From NCBI GenBank assembly GCA_030386875.1, contig CM059579.1, forward strand, positions 18,076,484 to 18,140,483: a stretch of DNA of 64,000 nucleotides, written 5' to 3'. Numbering within the stretch: position 1 is the stretch's first letter; each line of letters opens with the position of its first letter. The position numbers and the translations under genes were made by a program. Below the pieces are notes generated by a model. It searched no databases and was not told the DNA's origin. It worked only from the letters and a program-made list of their open reading frames with translations. The stretch is from Morinoia aosen. Taxonomy: Eukaryota > Arthropoda > Malacostraca > Amphipoda > Talitridae. This document shows, piece by piece, positions 25,297 to 34,639 of the stretch.

Positions 25297-25961
25297 CTGC
25301 TCAATGTACGGAATGCGATTCATGTACTAAGGATTTTAATTATCATGAAGAACTCCTCGTTTTTGTATCACAGATTTCTTACATCACTTCTTATCTCTAA
25401 GGATATTTGAATATCCTCTCAAACTGAAAACTTTACATGTATGCAGAGCCTGTTTAATTTGAAACGTTTGTTGTACGTAAAAGAATGAAATCAAATACAC
25501 AGCTTTACAACTTTCTCATATTGGAGGCGGAAAAATTAAAAAATTTTAAAGGCAAAAATAGTTAAGCAAAATAACGTTTGCTTGAGATCCTGTACGGTTT
25601 CAAGCAAAAAGCCAATACCCTGAAATTTTTTATACTTTTGACTATCTATGACGTAAAAAATGAAGGTTAAAGCCGTCTTCTTGTGTACCACTTTACAGTA
25701 TGAGACGCAATTTATTTCATAAAAAATACAAAAGGATCAATTACGCTATTATTGCTTGAGTAACAGAAAGGTTGTAACGAGCATGGACACTTCTTCTTCA
25801 CTTTTTCGCATATCAATTGCACAGTGGTAAACACAAAGAAAAATACGAGTACTTCATGATTCGTAAATAAACCGTAATCAAAAACATAAATTTGAAGTCA
25901 CTTTGCAATGTTTAAGAATTTCTTTAGTAGCGTGCGACACCATCAAAATGTTTCGTACTGA

Positions 25962-25993
25962 CCCAATTGAAAATCAAGGACGTATCGCCGGTG
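25962..25993 (+). mobile_element. Left end of a 5.06-kb inverted-repeat-bounded block
   Basis: A 32-bp sequence starting cccaattgaaaatcaaggac is repeated without mismatch, in reverse complement, at 30991-31022. Sequences outside and further inside the match differ. The block lies wholly within the intron between exons A and B of the minus-strand gene. No clear target-site duplication is visible. Confidence 0.7.
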
Positions 25994-25999
25994 TATTAA

Positions 26000-27450
26000 G
26001 GACGTGAGGGTCGATTATGCACGATTTATAGGCTAGTCGGCCTGCTCTGCTTTAACACTGCCTCTACGCGCCCCAAACCAAGCGCGGTCAAGCTCGGACG
26101 TGAAATTCATAGTTGGCCTTGGATGGTTCGAAGGCGCAAAATTTTCAGTTGATTAACGGCCGTAACATTTGAAAGCGGCATGACTCGATCTGTCAGTTAA
26201 TGACAGCGTGTCATCGTGAGCGTACTGGCGGTTACTGCCTCTGCAAAGGTTGCGTTTGGTGTTTCGACTGTGTTCTTCACAATCATTGCGTTAGGCAAAT
26301 TGTGACGTGGTATTGCATCAGATGCCCAAAACATGTTTATTGATATTATATTGATTGTTTACTTGGATGTTGTGGCGATCATCCGTTATGCTCATTCTCA
26401 GATTTTTCTCGTCACTTCTCGAGCTCAAGCTGAGTTCAATTTTTTAAACATAGTTATGTGAAGTGTTGTTCGTCCAACTGTTTTGAAACTAGAACAGTGG
26501 TATTCATATCAAAGTACTATGGATAGTTTACTGAGCAGGTTTACAGAACAGTTCACATTCACTTGATTCATTTGCAAGTTTTTCAAAGAGTGGCTATAAA
26601 GACTGTTTTTTTCAAATGTGTATTGATGTCACAATAAGTTACTTATCTTCACGATATTAAAAAGTGCAAATGCTGACATTGAACAATAAATTAAACCAAT
26701 GTGCTTTTCACAGTGCTTTGTTTTAGTGCCAACAAGAATAGAGGAAAACGCTGGTGATAAACCAAAACTGTGAGTTTATAATGAAAAATCGATTGCTCTA
26801 AATATGGATCATGTCCAAAAAATAGCAAACGTTGTATGACTCTTGCACTTTTGGGACTTAGCACTCCTACAGGGTCCGAGAGATGTGAATTTGGGTCATT
26901 TTATTTTGTAATTATCGTTTTGCCTTTTCATGATAGACATTTTTTATTCATTTTCTTACTGTCCATGCTATGTCGTCTTCAACTATTCTCTTGTTTAATT
27001 TGTTTTTCAAGATTTGTAATTCTGTGCATTGAGTCCTGCGCAACAGTGCACCCTATCTATCATTTGTGGTTATGGTTTATTGCAAATACTTTTTTGGTAG
27101 TTAATTGCGCTAGCTAATTGTGCTCTAATTTTTTCTCTAAAACCGCATTAGTAACGCAAGGAAATTCTTTTGTGCTATTCTTTGCCTTTGCTTTCCATTT
27201 GGTGCTCTAATGAAATAATTTTCAGTCTTTGAACTTGTTATTTGAAATGCTGTTCAGCATTCAGCCAATAAACAAGCACATTCAGTCAACTTTAAGTGCC
27301 TACGTATGTAATTTATGAATGATGCATTTCTTTTGCAAATTTTTTTTTTTGCTGGTTCATTGGTCACCCAGCTGATGCAGGGTATTGAAAATTTACGTTG
27401 TAACTCTAATTTCATCCGTTATGTTCTTTAATGATATTCAAAATGTTTCC
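26000..27450. other. T-rich interior of the 5.06-kb block
   Basis: No transposase or other coding signal on either strand. The plus strand is T-rich here, whereas the flanking DNA outside the block is A-rich on that strand. Confidence 0.4.
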
Positions 27451-27453
27451 CTC

Positions 27454-27815
27454 CCTCAGGGGGATACAACTATTGTATCTATGGGAAGTAGCGCTCCATG
27501 GGGGACAATGTGAGGGCCCGAGCTAAAGGTTAGGTAGGCCTTTTTGTTAAAATAACATAAGTTTTTGCTTTGTTACGGACCATATTTTTTCGGTTCACTG
27601 CTGTCCTGTTTTTTCAGCACCTACTACTTTCTTCTTCAACTTTGATCTTGTTTCATGCACTTCTTTCCCATCTTACCGTTTCTATGACCCTTCAGCATAG
27701 ATTCCTCATTTTCTTATCTCCATACTAAATGGTGCCTTCCTCCGTCCTCTCTTTGATACGTTCTATTTTCGTAGCGGATGAGGAGGCCTAAACTAACTTA
27801 TAATTTAATCTAATC
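27454..27815 (+). repeat. Family A SINE-like repeat, full length
   Basis: It starts ccctcagggggatacaacta and ends gaggaggcctaaactaactt followed by a TAATC-type tail (ttaatctaatct). It is in the opposite orientation to the copies outside the inverted-repeat block. Confidence 0.85.
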
Positions 27816-27987
27816 TTCAAAATGTTCCCTCCAGGCAATTCATTTCCATAATGAACAAAAATGTGAGAGATCTATCGAGAATACTATGCATATATAATGT
27901 ACATGAGCGTTGAAATGGCTCTCTTTACACTTGAGTTGATATAACTTTACATTAGGAAAAAAAAAAAATATGATATATTTTATTTGT

Positions 27988-28256
27988 TTATTTCTTGATG
28001 TATAGATTATCAAGAATATATGCATATATATATATATATTCAGTATATTTTGGTAGTAACCCTTCCTTGATACAGGTTTCATTAAAAATAATGCCATATT
28101 GATTATTAATAATAGTTTTGTTCAAATTTTCTAGTTTTCGGAAGAGTTTTCTTTGATCGAAATTTTTTGAATTTAAAAGCTCCCCTAACGTTTTGTGATT
28201 AAAATTTTGCAACGCGTTTCGTCCTGTGTCCACGGACATCATCAGGCTAAAAATAG
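27988..28256 (-). mobile_element. Penelope-like retroelement 5' fragment with N-terminal ORF start
   Basis: On the minus strand a hammerhead-like core (28199-28256) runs directly into an open frame. Its later part reads LFRKLENLNKTIINNQYG, then FNETCIKEGLLPKYTEY. The L-K-x-L...F...C....LLPK arrangement resembles the N-terminal region of Penelope-like element proteins, as I recall the family. The frame stops in a TA microsatellite at about 28020-28045, so the reverse transcriptase and endonuclease parts are absent. A head-to-head second copy starts at 28448. The assignment rests on the ribozyme plus the N-terminal motif. Confidence 0.5.
28199..28256 (-). ncRNA. Hammerhead-ribozyme-like motif, copy 1
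   Basis: Minus strand: CTGATGA (28245 to 28239), one extra T, stem II from GTCC pairing with GGAC around a purine-rich loop, then GAAAC at 28220-28216. A 3+3-bp stem III (ACG/CGU) has no loop, and the cleavage-site triplet is GUU, ending at 28211. Stem I pairs gc and an A run after the site with a U run and gc before CTGATGA. A stem III this short is typical of retroelement hammerheads that act as dimers. The extra U before stem II departs from the canonical core. Confidence 0.5.
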
Positions 28257-28447
28257 TTTGAGTTGTGCAGCTAATAGAATGGAGAAGTGGGCAGAGTGGC
28301 TGCGGTTACCCGAATGTAGAAATGTGCATTTGATGCAAGTTAGAAGGTGTACAGTTGGTGTGCGAAGTGAGGAGGGCTAGGCGACCTAGGTTCCGTAGTG
28401 GAAGGTACATTCTCCGTTCTCAATTTTATTAGCTGCACAACTCAAAC

Positions 28448-28505
28448 TATTTTTAGCCTGATGATGTCCGTGGACACAGGACGAAACGCGTCGCAAAATT
28501 TTAAT
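28448..28505 (+). ncRNA. Hammerhead-ribozyme-like motif, copy 2
   Basis: Plus strand: CTGATGA at 28458-28464, an extra T, GTCC (28466-28469) pairing with GGAC (28479-28482), GAAAC at 28483-28487, ACG/CGU stem III, and cleavage triplet GUC ending at 28492. Stem I: C457-G493, G456-C494, a bulged A455, then four U-A pairs (451-454 with 495-498; numbers are offsets from 28000). All conserved core residues are present apart from the inserted U. It is the mirror copy of the motif at 28199-28256. Confidence 0.6.
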
Positions 28506-28645
28506 CACAAGACGTTAGGGGAGCTTTTAAATTCAATAAATTCCGATCGAAGTATACTCTTCCGAAAACTAGAAAAATTGAACAAAACCATTATTAATAA
28601 TCAATGTGGCATTATTTTTAATGAAACATATATATATATATGTAT
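28448..28645 (+). mobile_element. Penelope-like 5' fragment, inverted second copy
   Basis: Reverse-complement partner of 27988-28256 across about 170 bp of unique sequence (28285-28420). The inverted match covers roughly 28090-28280 against 28420-28620. It encodes the related peptide LFRKLEKLNKTIINNQCG before ending in another TA microsatellite at 28627-28650. Two 5' ends facing away from a common centre is unusual for a simple insertion. Confidence 0.5.
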
Positions 28646-28995
28646 ATATAAACGGTGTTATGTAATTCGATGCACAGATTTTAACCAAATGCAGAAAAAC
28701 GCAAAATAAAACGATTTTCATGAGTGACAAAACCTCGAAACTGCTTTGTTTTCGAGAAATGACCTGAAATAATTTCAGATTCCCGTAAGAATGGGCTTGA
28801 CATGCAGCCAACGAGTAAAAACGAAACTTCTTTGGCACGCGCTTCAGGCTATTCTTACAGGAATCTATAATTATTTCAGATCATCATTTCTCGAAAACAA
28901 AGAAGTTGTGAGGTTTTGTCACTCCTGAAAATCGTTTTATTTTGCGTTTTTCTGCCTATGGTTAAAATCCGCATCGCATCACACAACACCCTGTA
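28646..28995. mobile_element. Palindromic MITE, ~350 bp
   Basis: The arms, about 28648-28793 and 28851-28994, are reverse complements with about ten scattered changes. The left begins acggtgttatg and the right, read inward, agggtgttgtg. Shared blocks include gcagaaaaacgcaaaataaa and ttgttttcgagaaatga. The spacer is about 60 bp. TA-rich edges suggest a Tc1/mariner-type MITE inserted at the TA microsatellite ending the Penelope-like fragment. Open frames inside are not genes. Confidence 0.75.
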
Positions 28996-28997
28996 AA

Positions 28998-29880
28998 TAC
29001 CGGGTGTCCCACAAAAATGTCCCCGACTTTTCAATTGATTGTATATCCGCTTTAAATTAATATATTTGAAAGGTCTTTTTTCACAATGCAATGAATTTTG
29101 TTCCCTTTTCGGATAATTTAAGTTTTTGAAAATCGTTTACTAACCACTTTACAGTGATCGATTTGCTGAAACAGGTAGAACAACTAATTGCTCATAGGAA
29201 AAGTTTTCAAAACAACACTGGTGTTCTTCATTTCCCAATACATTACTTACTTCCTTATTTCATCATTTGAAGACACTTAAAATGCAGCTCACTCACGATC
29301 AAAGAATTTTCCTCGTATTAGAATATGAAGCAACGGTAAACTGTGAACAAGTAAGAGGAGCATTTAATTTTCTTTTTAATTTTCTAACTTTACGATACAC
29401 AGTTTTCTTATCGGACGTGTATCTTTCCGGAAATTTTTCATTAATTGCTCTTCGAACTTTTTCACAGTTTTTCGTTGCCTCATATTCCAATACGATGAAA
29501 ATTATTTGTTCGTTAGTGAACTGCATTTTAGGTGTCTTCAAACAATGAAATTAGGGAGTAAAAAACTTCTCAGAGCGTTTAAATACTTGGTGGTATGTAG
29601 GATACATCATTGTGAAATTATTATAAACAGTAAGTATTGAGAAATGAAGAACACCAGTGTTGTTGTTTTTAAAACATTTCCTTAGAACAGTTATATTTTC
29701 TACCTCTTTCAGTAAATCGAACACTGTAAAGTGGTTATTAAACGATTTTCAAAAAATTAGACTATTCGAAACGGAAACAAAATTTAATTCATTGTGAAAA
29801 AATACATTTTAAATATGTTAATTTAAAGCGGAGATATAATCATTTAAAAACTCCGAGACATTTTTGTGGGACACGCGATA
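28998..29880. mobile_element. Palindromic foldback built from two Tc1/mariner-like 5' halves
   Basis: TA dinucleotides at 28998-28999 and 29879-29880 border inverted ends carrying gggtgtcccacaaaaatgtc on the left and the near-identical sequence on the right. The arms stay homologous inward for about 350-400 bp and both contain the same gene start. On the plus strand ATG near 29267 opens MKTLKMQLTHDQRIFLVLEY. On the minus strand ATG at 29541 opens MKTPKMQFTNEQIIFIVLEY and continues EATKNCEKVRRAINEKFPER through a helix-turn-helix resembling DUF4817. No catalytic DDE part is present, so it is non-autonomous. Confidence 0.7.
29299..29541 (-). pseudogene. Truncated transposase N-terminus (DUF4817-like helix-turn-helix)
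   Basis: 80 codons from ATG at 29541. Residues 1-55 read as a helix-turn-helix DNA-binding head: LTHDQR-like start, YEATKNCEKVRRAI, FPERYTSDKKTVYRKVRKLK. This is the pattern of the N-terminal domain of mariner-like transposases with GGGTGTCCC-type ends. The frame then runs into the opposite arm of the palindrome, so residues after about 60 are the antisense of the partner gene start. There is no catalytic domain, and a functional protein is very unlikely. Confidence 0.6.
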
Positions 29881-29894
29881 TAATGTAGACACTC

Positions 29895-30156
29895 CTCAGA
29901 GGGAGACAACTATTGTATATATGGGAGCTAGCGCTCCCAGGGAGGAAAATGTGAGGGCCCGAGCTATGAGTTAGGTAGGCCTTCTTTTTGCTGAAATATA
30001 ATTTTTTGTTATGTTAAAGGACCACATATTTTCGGTTCACTGCTGTCCTGTTTTTTAGCGCCTACTACTCTCTTCTTCAACTTTGATCTGGTTTCATGAA
30101 CTTTTTTCTCAACTTACTGTTTTTATACCCTTTCTGCACAGATTCCGCGTTCCCTT
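29895..30156 (+). repeat. Family A SINE-like repeat, 3'-truncated
   Basis: It starts cctcagagggagacaactat and runs to gattccgcgttccctt. There it is cut by the family C repeat that begins ttaaaacgttgactac at 30156, giving a relative age: family C inserted into family A. Confidence 0.8.
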
Positions 30157-30395
30157 AAAACGTTGACTACGTTTGTGCGATTGCTACGGTTGGTTCGGTT
30201 AAGTTGTGAGTAGCAGAATTTAGAAACTCCCTGTACTGCTCAAGTCCATTCTTGTCCTTTATAAAAGGTGTGAGAAATAAAAGTGTACTATAATTTTTAC
30301 CAGGTAGGTTCAAATCAATTCTAAAAAAGGTAGTGAAATTATGGAAATGCTATTCATTTATGCCGGTATTTAATGTACCTAATGGTACACATATG
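30156..30395 (+). repeat. TTAA-flanked MITE-like repeat (family C), copy 2
   Basis: It begins ttaaaacgttgactacgttt and ends near aatggtacacatatga. Same block order as 9766-10015, with diverged middles. Confidence 0.5.
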
Positions 30396-30637
30396 ATATG
30401 TCCCAAAATGTAGTGCACGTGTTGATATTTGTTTGTTACATGCAGCATTTTAAATGGATTGTGATTTCATTTTCAATTCCTATATTATTTTGGCGTTTCA
30501 TTGGTGAGAAGGCTGTGATTAATGGAAGTAAGATATTCATGTAAATTTTAATGTAGAAAATGTTTCATTTTTGTAATAAAAGTTCAAGAAAGAGCGGGAT
30601 TCTACGTGCTTTCTAATGTATTGTCTTATGTACCTGA

Positions 30638-30804
30638 GCTCCCAGTTGCACGTGCCTCGATCTCATTGGATGTACAATATTGTTCTGAGCTAGCTTAATG
30701 AGTCAATACATTCACAATGCATTAAGTGTGAATGTATTGTAAGATCCAAAGCTTCCAGTGCAATATTGTACACCCCGTGAGGCGAGGCACGTGCAACCGG
30801 GAGC
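30638..30804. mobile_element. Hairpin MITE, 167 bp
   Basis: The ends gctcccagttgcacgtgcct and its inverted partner at 30783-30804 match at 21 of 22 positions. Further in, tgtacaatattg is again inverted, and the centre is a perfect 13-bp hairpin, caatacattcaca / tgtgaatgtattg. No coding potential. Confidence 0.75.
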
Positions 30805-30990
30805 GATTTTTTAACCTATAATCCATGGACGGCCAGCCGCGATTCGAATCTGGTCCTGAGGCGGTAAACGGCCGTTAGGTAGGGCGGAACAACGGCGATT
30901 CGCGTGCAGTTTTGTGTCCGAAAAAGTGGACATTTGACCCTTAAACCGCGCGTAATACAACTAAAAAACGCATAGGAACCGGCGCGTTCC

Positions 30991-31022
30991 CACCGGCGAT
31001 ACGTCCTTGATTTTCAATTGGG
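30991..31022 (-). mobile_element. Right end of the 5.06-kb inverted-repeat-bounded block
   Basis: Perfect reverse-complement partner of 25962-25993. Inside it, 30830-30990 is GC-richer than most of the block, as is the inner side of the left end, but the two inner flanks do not align. Confidence 0.7.
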
Positions 31023-31029
31023 GATAACC

Positions 31030-31720
31030 TGATCTACTGAATACAAGCGTGTGATGAGCGTTTTCGTGATGGAGGCGAGCGTGTACCCATCTAATTTTTC
31101 CTATCTTTCAAATTAACCGTGTATGCATTTACCGAACAATTAGTATACACATTTTTTATTTCATTACTACTCGCTGCAGCTACCTCCCTTTTTGTGATAA
31201 TGATGCAGGGAAAATAGAGTGAGAGACCAATCAAACACGCAGGCAAATAATTGCACTTTAATTCCTAGGGATATTGAGCTCACTGAAACAAAAACAGGCA
31301 CGGCCCTTGTAGCATCCCTGATGCTAATCCAGTTTTGAGAATACACAAAAATGTTGGGAACACCTTATTTGCTCTAGGCGACATTACACGCACTATTCTC
31401 AAGAAGCGTTCAGCAAGCCATAAACTGGTGAGCCCTCCCAGCAACTGAAAAAACTGCAGGCATGACCTCAACAGCTTCAGTAAAATCAGCCCAAAAAACG
31501 TTCCATGAAAAATTAGATTAATTAGTGACGACATTTTTAATAGCATTAAGAGAACATGAAATTCAGAGCATATAGAGATACAAGATCGTAAGAAGTACGC
31601 TTAGTCCGCTGAACTCAGTTCCATTCTCGTCTCAAATGAGTTAGGCAAAATTTTGAATTTATTAGCGTATGGAAAGTACAAACCACAATTAACTTCAACC
31701 TTCTCACAGTAGAATAGATT
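31030..31720. other. Intronic sequence; open stretch of unknown meaning
   Basis: The minus strand is open over about 31280-31546 with no recognisable motif and no phase-compatible splice pair for the host gene. I treat it as non-coding. Confidence 0.35.
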
Positions 31721-31724
31721 ATAT

Positions 31725-32060
31725 TAGATGTTTTTTTATGCTGCCCTACCCGCAACAAAGGCTTTCCAAAGAGAAGAAGTAGGAAAGCACTCAAGGAAAC
31801 GCAGAATCTATGCACATGGTCCATTGAAACTGTAAGTTAAGAAAGAAGTTTATGAAACAAGATAAAAGTTGAAGAAAAAATTAGTAGGTACTAAAAAACA
31901 GGACAGAAGTGAACTGAAAAAAAAGTTCTAACAAAACGATTGGCATTTTTTATTTCAACACAAAAAAGGCCTACCCAACTCCAGCACGGGACCTCACATT
32001 TTCCCCCTGGGAGCGCTATAATTCCCATAGAAACAGCAGTTGTATACCCCTAAGGGGTTT
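31725..32060 (-). repeat. Family A SINE-like repeat, near full length
   Basis: It runs from ctgccctacccgcaacaaag to gtatacccctaaggggtttc, with a small internal deletion after gtaggaaagcac. Confidence 0.8.
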
Positions 32061-32442
32061 CTATGGCTGTAATACAATCGCTTAGGGGGAAGACAAAGGA
32101 TTGACTAATTACCTCAGCATTACACATTCGTATCAACGTTACAAAGAACTACAGTTTAAATAGTTTTAACTCTAATTTTATAATGGCGCAATCTGGACCT
32201 CAAGCAGGCGTGTCACATGATGGTGACTTTTTCAACGCCATGTTGCAATCCTTTATCTTTGTCTCTAACATGATTAAACATTCTGACAAATGACACCTCA
32301 ACACATATCATTACACGCAAGAATTTCGCAACGTATGGAAATAATGTTACACAGAAAAAATTCTATGATTACAGTGGGTAATTTTCCTTTTCTAAACGTA
32401 AGTTATGCAGTATAACAAAGTAAATTACGCGATAAGCCTTAC

Positions 32443-32604
32443 CAGTTAAGCGAGGCTGAGGCGCGACTGAGCTTGCGGAAAAGGACTCCTTCGCAGCACC
32501 AGTCTCGGTTGCCTGTGCGTGATTCGTAGCACCACCATCAGGGGCGCGATTTCCATTCTGTTTCTTAGACGGAGGCTTCAGTCCTGTCAAGCGCTCCAAA
32601 AGCT
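32443..32604 (-). CDS. Exon A of the minus-strand host gene (first exon seen)
   Basis: A 162-nt segment between a gatttttgcag acceptor and a gtaagg donor on the minus strand. The first two bases (AG) need one base from an unseen upstream exon. It then encodes 53 residues beginning LLERLTGLKPPSKKQNGNRA and ending SVAPQPRLT, and leaves one G that joins exon B to give Asp. The start is a short amphipathic, helix-like LLERLTGL. The rest is polar and probably disordered. The 5' exons and start codon were not found, and 33-38 kb shows no convincing candidate in the right phase. Confidence 0.6.
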
Positions 32605-32609
32605 CTGCA

Positions 32610-33900
32610 AAAATCAAGTAAAATAGTCAAGAATTCAGGTGGCTGCCATCACAACCAGCATAGCTTTATTTTACTAGGATAAGTGAAAACTTTGAAAAAC
32701 TGCCCATGGAAACCGAGAGGAACAACAATCGAAGTGACAGCGCATGGTTGAATACTTGTTCAAGGAAATACCATCACAAATTTAGGCCATATTATAATCT
32801 TTGCGTTTCAACCATGTACGAAGCTAAATTGCATATCTCAAGTTCAAAATTACATAAATATGGGAAATATAATTTTATTGCCATGAATATAATTTACATA
32901 AATTATACGTGTAATCTTACGATAACCAAAACTGAAATGAATGTTCATAAAACAACAATCTCAAAGGACGGTTCAATGTCTCTTTCCTCTGCAAAAGAAA
33001 TTCCAAGAAGATTGCCCTGGTCGCGCATGTGAGACCGCAAAATCGGAGTCGGTGCGAGCGCCTCCATTGCAAAACTTGGAAGCAACATGGATGTGCAGCA
33101 CCGTAGAAAAATGTCACGAAAGTACGGAAAGTTGGGCAGAACTCGGCATGTCTGCCCCTGAGTGTTTGCCGCATAAACACGACAGGAACACGTCCCAAAC
33201 ACGTCCGCTGAGGAAGCCAAACAAGGGAGAAGAGAACAAGGCGCCCGGCGGCAGTAGCAGCTTGACGTCCCAAGCAATTCTTGTGGCTTGGAATTCATGG
33301 CAAAAAAGCAACAACTTTGGCAAGAAGCTGCGCAATATCAGAGGCCAGAGGCAGGGCAGCGTCAACACGGAGCGGGATATTGGCCGGCCTCCTTGTTATA
33401 GACCGAGTCGCATCTCCTGCTCACCCGTGGCGCACTACATCTTTGTGCTTACGGAAATAGATTATTTTTTCCCTTGAGGAGAACATATGAGCCAAAAATG
33501 ATCTCATATCTCTTCTTGGACCATTCAATTACGATACAAATTTAAGATTCAATAAAGAAACATGCAGGCAATATTTACAAAATGAATTGCGAGTACTCTC
33601 ACACATGAGCCCAAGGATGAAAAGAAATACGAAACATTTGATTGGATAGACACTTCCTCAAAAAAAATGAAGACTAATGTTAAACGATTCATATTACTCG
33701 CCCTCAATGTCATTATTATTATATATTGATATATTATGTGTTAGTTAGCTCAAGATTCCCTAACATTATTATTGTTAATATACAGTGCAATATACTGTGT
33801 ATATTGCCTAAACGCTTGAGTTTGGTATTCTAGTCGTTAGAAAAATGATTTACTTTTATTTTTTGCGTTTTTGCTTGGTATTTTTATTCAAACCTTATCC
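32610..33900. other. Upstream of exon A: GC-richer open stretch, undecided
   Basis: Positions 33010-33470 are GC-richer and open on both strands (178 codons on plus from 32941, about 118 on minus). Neither reading shows a domain or a convincing exon border. It may be an exon, a promoter region of the minus-strand gene or an old repeat. Confidence 0.3.
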
Positions 33901-33929
33901 GTCTTACGCATGACTGAAATTACTTTTCA

Positions 33930-33985
33930 TTTCTTCCAGCACTGATGATGGAATAACTTGTATTCCGAAACGTTGGCCTGTAAGG
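33930..33985 (+). ncRNA. Hammerhead-like motif, third copy of a different type
   Basis: CTGATGA at 33942-33948, an extra T, then GGAATA (33950-33955) pairing perfectly with TATTCC (33961-33966) across the 5-nt loop acttg, then GAAAC at 33967-33971. Stem III is poor (ACG with UGU) and stem I does not pair well, so activity is doubtful. The same extra U before stem II occurs in both 28-kb copies. Probably a decayed Penelope-like terminal repeat. Confidence 0.4.
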
Positions 33986-34639
33986 AAATCACACACTGCA
34001 AGGTTTTCAAAAGTTTTTAATTTGGTAACGTAACCAAAGACAAGAACGTTGAAGTTTAACAAAGATTGAGGCAGCAACGGAATCGTATTCCGTTCAGAAA
34101 TTGGTTGATAAGGCCTCGCTTCCTCCTAGCTTGCGAGAGTTCGGAGAGAGACTGGAGGTACCGTTTTCAAGTAGTGAATGGCACCTCCAGAAGGGTAGGA
34201 ACCTCGGACAAAATTAGGAGTCAGATGGGCGCTCAACAAGAATTTAGCGGGGCCGAAATGACGCCCTCATCTCTGCTGTCGGGTTGGAAGCAGACCGGAC
34301 CCGGCCGTAGTGGCGGTATACTGCGCAAAAAAAACGGTAGTAAGCTTGCGAAATACACAAAACTAGCAAGTTTCTCGCAGCAGTTATTTCAATAAAATTT
34401 CAACGTAGGGCACAATTTGAAATTGAATACGAGTTAACTCCTAATGACCCTCACCTAAGGAATTACTTCCCGAGTGAAGCCATTGGAGCTTCTTTTAGAA
34501 GGAGGTTAGGCAAGAGATGGAAAAATAACGAAAAGACGACAGTTGAAGAATGCCATTCAGAGCAAGCATCAATAAGAGTTAACGTTTTTAAGGATGGCCC
34601 AACGGGCTCTTAATACACGAGCGTAGCTTGACAGCTAAG

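Noticed and set aside
31280..31546. 88-codon minus-strand frame as an extra exon of the host gene
   Set aside because: Exons A and B join in phase without it, and its borders do not give a compatible phase.
32941..33477. 178-codon plus-strand frame
   Set aside because: No motif, the minus strand is also open, and no agreeing splice sites. Left as undecided sequence, not a gene.
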